64,000 bases of DNA from Schistocephalus solidus (taxonomy: Eukaryota; Platyhelminthes; Cestoda; Diphyllobothriidea; Diphyllobothriidae): NCBI GenBank assembly GCA_017591395.1, contig WEDG01001047.1, forward strand, positions 124,001-188,000. The letters run 5' to 3'. A program made the position numbers and the translations under genes. Shown here one piece after another: positions 58,041 to 64,000 of this stretch (positions are counted from its first letter, which is position 1; every line of letters starts with the position of its first letter). The notes under the pieces are model-generated. The model did no database searches. It saw only the letters and a program-made list of their open reading frames with translations, and had not been told where the DNA came from.

Positions 58041-58658
58041 TCAGCGATATGTGTAGGCCAGGCATAAGCTGCCACTTCTGACACAAGCTTCATTATATGT
58101 ACAATAGTTTCGCAGCAAATGAGTGTCAAGTTTGCATTTAAATGTGTCAACAGTTTCTGAAAGGACCATCTCATAACGGAATCCGTTCCATGCACCAACG
58201 AACCTCTGCAAACATGCGTTCCAACGGACGTCCGTGTAGAACAATTTCCTCTGCAGTTTTAAGGGATTACCCCCCAGATGTTCCGTCTCAGCCAATTCGA
58301 AAAAGTCAGCAAATTCTAGGTTACACACACGGCCTCTGATAATCCAGTAGGTTTGGATGAGGTCATCGCATAGTTGCCTGTAATTGAGAGGAAACAAATC
58401 AAGTTCAACTAGTCTGGTTTCGTAAGGCAGATGACTAAGATTCTTGACCATCTTCGTAGCCCTCGCCTGTACTCGTTCGAGCTGTAGATAATCCTTCTTA
58501 AACCACGGACACCAGGCCTGAACGGCATATTCCAAGTGAGATCCAACGAATGCTCCGTAGGCTTTTCGGAATAGTTCCTTATTAATCTGCACAAATATAC
58601 TTCTGAGCGCAAATAAAACTTGTATTGCGCGTTTATCGCCTTTACACACTGTGAACAT
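58041..58658 (-). CDS. L6 copy 1 RT C-terminal domain, open frame
   Basis: 205 codons: IFVQINKELFRKAYGAFVGS, HLEYAVQAWCPWFKKDYLQL, RVQARATKMVKNLSHLPYET, NYRQLCDDLIQTYWIIRGRV, then GGNPLKLQRKLFYTDVRWNA, LQRFVGAWNGF and CKLDTHLLRNY. This is the thumb and connection end typical of CR1/jockey ORF2 proteins. The second copy loses the last 65 residues through changes after QRKL. Confidence 0.7.
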   Translation of the reverse strand: MFTVCKGDKRAIQVLFALRSIFVQINKELFRKAYGAFVGSHLEYAVQAWCPWFKKDYLQLERVQARATKMVKNLSHLPYETRLVELDLFPLNYRQLCDDLIQTYWIIRGRVCNLEFADFFELAETEHLGGNPLKLQRKLFYTDVRWNACLQRFVGAWNGFRYEMVLSETVDTFKCKLDTHLLRNYCTYNEACVRSGSLCLAYTYR

Positions 58659-58788
58659 GGTTTAAGTGAGGAGTTAATTAGAACACCGAGGTCCTTCTGT
58701 TTCTCAACAATCGAAAGGGGTTGCCCATTGAGAAGGTATTCGTAGGAATCATCCTCCTTACTGGTCATTCTGGTACGGAGTCTTAGGA

Positions 58789-59571
58789 TCACACACTTCC
58801 AAACGTAAAAATTAATAGCCAACGAGCAGACCAGCTGCTTAGATGGTTGAGACTATCTTGAAGGGCGTGCCTATCGGCATCAGATCTGATGACTCTCCAC
58901 AAGTTAACATCGTCTGCAAACATGATGGCGCTGCAACCCAGGTCTTCAACGCAGTCGTTGATATAGACTAAGAAGAGTAATGGTCCTAAGACGGAGCCTT
59001 GGGGGACACCACTCAGAACCGGAAAAGGTGATGACTTCGAGCAATCGATGCACACAGTTTGAAATCTTGCTATAAGAAAATCTGCAATCAATGTCAGCAG
59101 CATTCCTGTTATTACAATTTCAGATAATTTATAGATCAGACGTTTGTTTGAGACACTGTCAAACGCCTTCGTGAAATCAGGGTAGATGACTTCAACTCTA
59201 CCAAAGCCATCCAATGTGCGAGTCCACTGCACTTTCGAGATCAATAAACCAGAAAAACTAGAGCGATTATGTCTGAAGATATGCTGGAGCTCTGAGAGCA
59301 GTCGGTTTTCCTCAAGAAACTTCATGGTTTCCTTCTCAATTATAGATTCCATTATTTTACAGCAAATATATGTAAGGCTGACAGGCCGATAATTGTTGAC
59401 ATTATATCGAGCCCAAATCTTGTATATGGGGTATATATTTGCTGCCTTCCATTCGGATGGCAGTTTCCCAGATTCAAAAGACGAATTGAATATATGCGCT
59501 AGTGGTTTGGAGAGTTCACAGGCCAATGGCTGACTGAAGCTTTTCCTGCAGTGATATTCCAAAGTAATCAA
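58789..59571 (-). CDS. L6 copy 1 reverse transcriptase core, open frame
   Basis: 260 codons open, from just upstream of PLAHIFNSSFESGKLPSEWK through the fingers (NNYRPVSLT), DFTKAFDSVSNK, the PQGSVLGPLLFLVY loop and the FADD box to WSARWLLIF. It then shifts frame into the next block (INFYVWKCVILRLRTR). It is the best-preserved RT core in the window apart from its twin at 62607-63389. It lacks the endonuclease, so it is not autonomous. Confidence 0.75.
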   Translation of the reverse strand: MITLEYHCRKSFSQPLACELSKPLAHIFNSSFESGKLPSEWKAANIYPIYKIWARYNVNNYRPVSLTYICCKIMESIIEKETMKFLEENRLLSELQHIFRHNRSSFSGLLISKVQWTRTLDGFGRVEVIYPDFTKAFDSVSNKRLIYKLSEIVITGMLLTLIADFLIARFQTVCIDCSKSSPFPVLSGVPQGSVLGPLLFLVYINDCVEDLGCSAIMFADDVNLWRVIRSDADRHALQDSLNHLSSWSARWLLIFTFGSV

Positions 59572-59692
59572 ATATTAAGCAGTCCAACTGCCATTTGAAA
59601 ATATCCTCGGTATCCAACGCTATTATTTCACTTGGAAGTGAGTTTCATGATCGAATCACTCGCCGGCTAAAAGAAGACGTTCGTTGATCTAG

Positions 59693-61721
59693 ACGCTAAG
59701 TTGACTGCTGATAGCTTCAATTCTTTCTGGTCTTGAACGTTTAGTGAACATACTGTCGCCCCCTTTCCTAACATCCGTTTTGGACCGGTAACGTCCTTGA
59801 AACCATAACTTTTAACCCTCTGGGGCGTGACCGTAGCCATTCGACATTTTCGTCAATCTTACAGTCCAGGACCCAGATGGCGTCCCGGTCAGCGTTCTAA
59901 AGGCGGATACAAACGATATATTTCCGTCCCTTCTGTAAAAGATACATAATCTTGCTCTTGAAAGTGAAACTTTCCCTACTTTATGGAAGGAATCGCACAT
60001 ACTGCCTATTCCCGAAACACGGCCGACCTACGTCATTTGACGACTTTAGGCCAATAAATACACTACCAGCAGTCTCGAAGATCTTCGAGACCTTAATCAA
60101 AGACAAGATGATGCGTCACCTAAGAGAGAATAACCTACTTAATGCGGCTCAGCATGGTTTTCTCGAAAAAGGTTTTGTGACACTTGCCAGCTCTCTTTCT
60201 TTGATCATGTGCTACAATCTAGAGACAGCGGTTTTGCAATTAACACCGTTTACTCCGTTTTCACTAAGGCTTTTGATCGTGTTGACCATGATCTCCTACT
60301 GCTGAAACTTGCCTCCTTCGGCATTGGCTACAAGCTTCTGAACTTAATATTTTCCTATTTGAATGCTCGCGCACAACGGGTTAAAATTTCTGATGTTATC
60401 TTCAACCCCACGCATGTGAGGAGCGGAGTTATTCAGGGCAGCGTACTCGGCCCGCTTCTATTTTGCCTCTTTGTCAACAATGTTCCCGATTGTTTTCAGT
60501 ATGGTAGGCCCTCTATGTACGCTGACGATTTAAAAGTTGCCTATAGATATAAACCGGTTGATCGCAACATCGTGCTTGAGCTCTTAAAAAAGGATCTTCA
60601 GGCCTTCGCTCAGTGGTGTCGCACATGGCACCTCTCACTTTCTTGGCAAAAGTGCTCCGTTATGGTTATTGTTGACAACCATCAGCCCCACCTCAGCATA
60701 GACATTCACGATCTAAATGTGCCCGGAGTTAAAAAGGATCTGGGCATATCATATTCTAGTAGTCTTAATCTGTCAGAGCACTGCGCCCCGATTGTCTCGA
60801 AAGCACGCCAAACTACTGGGTTTATTCTCAGAAATTTTAAAACCGTCAAAATTAGAATCAGCCTCTATAAAATGTATGTCAGGCCTAGTCTGGAATACTG
60901 CTAGTTTCTATTTAGTCTTCTGCACGCTAATGAACAAAAAAAGATAGAATCAGTCCAGAACTTCTTTACAAAAAGAGTTTTCTATGCAAAACACCGTAAT
61001 CTGTCCTACCACCAACGCTGTGAGCTTACAAGCCTTGACCCGCTGTGGCTTCGCAGATTACAGAAGGGACTATTTTTACTGTTTAAACTACTAAACAGTC
61101 GCACATTTAACCCCCTTACATCTCTGAGGCACCTCGACCACTCTCGGCGCACCAGTCATCGAGATGTATTTTTATTTCTTCCTTTGGCACGCACAGTTAG
61201 ATACCGACAGTTTTTTTGGTAAACGCTATAGCAATCTGGAATAAGCTAACTAGAAGTATCAAAATTCAGCAAAGCCATCCCTTGTTTACGCGAAATGTCA
61301 CTAGTTTTCTACATTCAGGACACTGTCCAAAACTTTTTGGTGCTGACTCTGTTGAAGCTCTCTTCGGTTCTGATGGCATTCACGGACTCTGAATCCAGTG
61401 TCGGTCTTCATGCTGAGGGCAATATTGCTGGCTCTGCAGGCCTCAATCGGCTTATTTCTCAGTCAACAGCGAACAGCCGCTCGTCGACATACCTGCTAGT
61501 GCAGAATACCGGATCCATAACACTGAAAGGAGAGGTTCTTCACCGGGCACCTGTGTTAACGCGTCCCTGTCCTGAACTTTAATTACTCAATAAGCTGCCG
61601 TTTTTCTCCTAAAAACACCTAAAACAACGATCAGGAGTTTTTTCCCTCTCAGCTTGACCCTCTACTGTATATATTTTTTTGACCTTGCCTGTAAACTGGC
61701 AATAAATAAATAAAATAAAAT
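59693..61721 (+). mobile_element. L5: YADD-type LINE, 5'-truncated
   Basis: Begins in the RT N-terminal domain (ADSFNSFWS, FPNIRFG), then LPIPKHGRPTSFDDFRPINT, FTKAFDRVDHDLLLLKLASF, RSGVIQGSVLGPLLFCLFVN and the catalytic SMYADDLKVAY (about 60515), KCSVMVIVDN, GVKKDLGISYSSSLNLSEHC and MYVRPSLEYC. The frame-broken tail (NLSYHQRCELTSLDPLWLRR) ends near 61220. The 3' UTR ends in an (AATA)n tract at 61700-61721. The YADDLK box groups it with L4. Confidence 0.82.
60209..60904 (+). CDS. L5 reverse transcriptase palm, open frame
   Basis: 231 codons covering VFTKAFDRVDHDLLLLKLAS, IGYKLLNLIFSYLNARAQRV, the VIQGSVLGPLLFCLFVNNVP loop, MYADDLKV, the SWQKCSVMVI strand and VRPSLEYC before the stop. The upstream fingers lie in another frame (59952-60305), so a small indel near 60250 separates them. 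Confidence 0.75.
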   Translation: MLQSRDSGFAINTVYSVFTKAFDRVDHDLLLLKLASFGIGYKLLNLIFSYLNARAQRVKISDVIFNPTHVRSGVIQGSVLGPLLFCLFVNNVPDCFQYGRPSMYADDLKVAYRYKPVDRNIVLELLKKDLQAFAQWCRTWHLSLSWQKCSVMVIVDNHQPHLSIDIHDLNVPGVKKDLGISYSSSLNLSEHCAPIVSKARQTTGFILRNFKTVKIRISLYKMYVRPSLEYC

Positions 61722-63510
61722 TAAATATACAATTCAAGTCACTTTAAATACTTTGATTGAGGGAATTAGGCTTTCGACCTTGAGCTCCCTATTAACATTC
61801 AAATATGATAAAAGAAAAGACATTAACAGCAATAACTCTAACAAACGAAAACGTGGGGTCATCGACATGTGTGGGCCAGGCATAAGCTGCCACTTCTGAC
61901 GCCAGCTTCATTATATGTACAATAGTTTCTCAGCAAATAAGTTTCCAGTTTGCATTTAAATGTGTCACCAGTTTCTGAAAGGACCATCTCATAAGGGAGT
62001 CCATTCCCTGCACCAACGAACCTCTGCAAACATGCGTTTCGACGGACGTCCGTCTAAACCAATTTCCTCTGCAGTTTTAAGGGATTACCCCCCAGATGTT
62101 CCGTCTCAGCCAATTCGAAAAAGTCAGCAAATTCTAGGTTACACACACGGCCTCTGATAATCCAGTAGGTTTGGATGAGGTCATCGCATAGTTGCCTGTA
62201 ATTGAGAGGAAACAAATCAAGTTCAACTAGTCTGGTTTCGTAAGGCAGATGACTAAGATTCTTGACCATCTTCGTAGCCCTCGCCTGTACTCGTTCGAGC
62301 TGTAGATAATCCTTCTTAAACCACGGACACCAGGCCTGAACGGCATATTCCAAGTGAGATCCAACGAATGCTCCGTAGGCTTTTCGGAATAGTTCCTTAT
62401 TAATCTGCACAAATATACTTCTGAGCGCAAATAAAACTTGTATTGCGCGTTTATCGCCTTTACACACTGTGAACATGGTTTAAGTGAGGAGTTAATTAGA
62501 ACACCGAGGTCCTTCTGTTTCTCAACAATCGAAAGGGGTTGCCCATTGAGAAGGTATTCGTAGGAATCATCCTCCTTACTGGTCATTCTGGTACGGAGTC
62601 TTAGGATCACACACTTCCAAACGTAAAAATTAATAGCCAACGAGCAGACCAGCTGCTTAGATGGTTGAGACTATCTTGAAGGGCGTGCCTATCGGCATCA
62701 GATCTGATGACTCTCCACAAGTTAACATCGTCTGCAAACATGATGGCGCTGCAACCCAGGTCTTCAACGCAGTCGTTGATATAGACTAAGAAGAGTAATG
62801 GTCCTAAGACGGAGCCTTGGGGGACACCACTCAGAACCGGAAAAGGTGATGACTTCGAGCAATCGATGCACACAGTTTGAAATCTTGCTATAAGAAAATC
62901 TGCAATCAATGTCAGCAGCATTCCTGTTATTACAATTTCAGATAATTTATAGATCAGACGTTTGTTTGAGACACTGTCAAACGCCTTCGTGAAATCAGGG
63001 TAGATGACGTCAACTCTACCAAAGCCATCCAATGTGCGAGTCCACTGCACTTTCGAGATCAATAAACCAGAAAAACTAGAGCGATTATGTCTGAAGATAT
63101 GCTGGAGCTCTGAGAGCAGTCGGTTTTCCTCAAGAAACTTCATGGTTTCCTTCTCAATTATAGATTCCATTATTTTACAGCAAATATATGTAAGGCTGAC
63201 AGGCCGATAATTGTTGACATTATATCGAGCCCAAATCTTGTATATGGGGTATATATTTGCTGCCTTCCATTCGGATGGCAGTTTACCAGATTCAAAAGAC
63301 GAATTGAATATATGCGCTAGTGGTTTGGAGAGTTCACCGGCCAATGGCTGACTGAAGCTTTTCCTGCAGTGATATTCCAAAGTAATCAAATATTAAGCAG
63401 TCCAACTGCCATTTGAAAATATCCTCAGTATCCAACGCTATTATTTCACTTGGAAGTGAGTTTCATGATCGAATCACTCGCCGGCTAAAAGAAGACGTTC
63501 GTTGATCTAG
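61722..63510 (-). mobile_element. L6 LINE, copy 2
   Basis: Has the same two end points as copy 1 (offset 3818 bp) and almost the same sequence from 62058 to 63510, with about five differences noticed by eye. The 3' 340 bp (61722-62057) differ at about 30 sites. The motif content is as in copy 1, including the FADD box (about 62740). It starts directly after the L5 tail. Confidence 0.85.
62607..63389 (-). CDS. L6 copy 2 reverse transcriptase core, open frame
   Basis: 260 codons, identical to copy 1 except for two residues visible to me (Cys to Gly in the PLA-ELSKP segment and Glu to Asp in GRV-VIYPD). The same frame break follows WLLIF, showing that this defect predates the duplication or was copied with it. 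Confidence 0.75.
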   Translation of the reverse strand: MITLEYHCRKSFSQPLAGELSKPLAHIFNSSFESGKLPSEWKAANIYPIYKIWARYNVNNYRPVSLTYICCKIMESIIEKETMKFLEENRLLSELQHIFRHNRSSFSGLLISKVQWTRTLDGFGRVDVIYPDFTKAFDSVSNKRLIYKLSEIVITGMLLTLIADFLIARFQTVCIDCSKSSPFPVLSGVPQGSVLGPLLFLVYINDCVEDLGCSAIMFADDVNLWRVIRSDADRHALQDSLNHLSSWSARWLLIFTFGSV

Positions 63511-63639
63511 GCGCATACATTCGCGTTTGATATACACGCACCCTACCAGTTATTTAACTTACCTTCAATAAAAAACCTTTTAACCAACAGATTGTGCTTT
63601 AAAAGGCTACCCTTTACTAGGTGAATTCTTCTATTTGCC

Positions 63640-64000
63640 AATTTATAGATGATTCTAATGTATTAAGTGTGCGAAAACTTTTAAATAGTGAGCGAGCTGA
63701 ACAATTTGAGCCAACCCTGCACTGCTTGATTTAGTCCGCCTGTATACTCAGTTCATCCGTTGTGGTGACGATTCAAGTTCGTCTGTCGGATGCGATGTTA
63801 CATGATATTGATTCACGGGACTCAAGGCTTCGTTCTGCTTTCGGTTTGTGGTCTTTCTCTTGTAATCAATTATTTCTTAGAATTCCTGGAAAGCAAGAAT
63901 TTTAAGCGCGCTCTTGCTGAAATTAATAAAATTTTGCGCAAAAGCCCCAATTATACTGCCGCCAATGTTTGTGCTTTTAATATGCGTCCAAAGTTTAGGC
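63640..64000 (+). mobile_element. Possible LINE ORF1 start at the right edge
   Basis: In one + frame near the edge: NFKRALAEINKILRKSPNYT followed by AANVCAFNMRPKF. It looks like the RRM-like ORF1 region of an L4/L5-type LINE (compare PPILVKFFQQ at 53.3 kb). The element would continue beyond the window. Weakly supported. Confidence 0.35.

Larger units (their letters stand above)
57904..59692 (-). mobile_element. L6 LINE, copy 1
   Basis: In - sense: NVNNYRPVSLTYICCKIMES, FTKAFDSVSNKRLIYKLSE, SGVPQGSVLGPLLFLVYIND, the catalytic IMFADDVNLW (about 58920), KQKDLGVLINSSLKPCSQC, HLEYAVQAWCPWFKKDYLQL and LVELDLFPLNYRQL. The endonuclease is absent, and the sequence upstream of SQPLACELSKPL (59545-59692) is not RT-like. 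There are two frame breaks near 58650 and 58800. It is related to L3 but distinct. Confidence 0.82.

Overview
The window is animal nuclear DNA, most likely from a parasitic flatworm, with a Spirometra-like tapeworm as the best guess. That placement is an inference. It rests on intron-rich genes with GT-AG introns, one gene with three introns of only 31-40 bp (known from flatworm genes), and many non-LTR retrotransposon fragments whose proteins resemble those common in tapeworm and fluke genomes. Nothing prokaryotic is present.

Two host genes can be rebuilt by hand. From about 2.7 to 13.4 kb on the + strand, an eight-exon gene encodes a protein of the A1CF/RBM46/RBM47 RNA-binding family: three RRMs, a basic Gly/Arg segment, a DND1-type double-stranded-RNA-binding-like domain, and a long Ser/Thr/Pro/Gln-rich tail. 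All splice phases agree and give about 1048 residues, but three single-base frame breaks lie inside exons. From 39435 down to 38773 on the - strand, a four-exon gene encodes the ribosome-assembly factor RSL24D1 (RLP24), with three micro-introns and one frame break.

The 13.4-38.7 kb region is mostly non-coding with scattered repeats. It holds an inverted pair of tRNA-derived SINEs, a dispersed repeat called R1 here, a foldback MITE family, and a 1227-bp hAT element with terminal inverted repeats, a perfect 8-bp target duplication and an internally deleted transposase. It also holds several broken copies of a LINE whose protein ends in C2H2 zinc fingers (called L1 here), one of which carries a second LINE (L2) nested in its finger region.

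From 39.5 kb to the right edge the window is a retrotransposon graveyard. L3 is a CR1/jockey-like LINE with a coiled-coil ORF1, an APE-type endonuclease, a FADD reverse transcriptase and a (TGAAC)n 3' end. It occurs nearly complete at 39.5-44.1 kb (-) and 46.1-50.4 kb (+), with fragments elsewhere. One fragment is nested in another at a GAAC site. L4 and L5 are related LINEs with a YADD reverse transcriptase. L6 is present as two 1.79-kb copies that exactly flank the L5 copy. No LINE has an uninterrupted ORF2, so none looks autonomous. The labels L1-L6 and R1 are local to this annotation.
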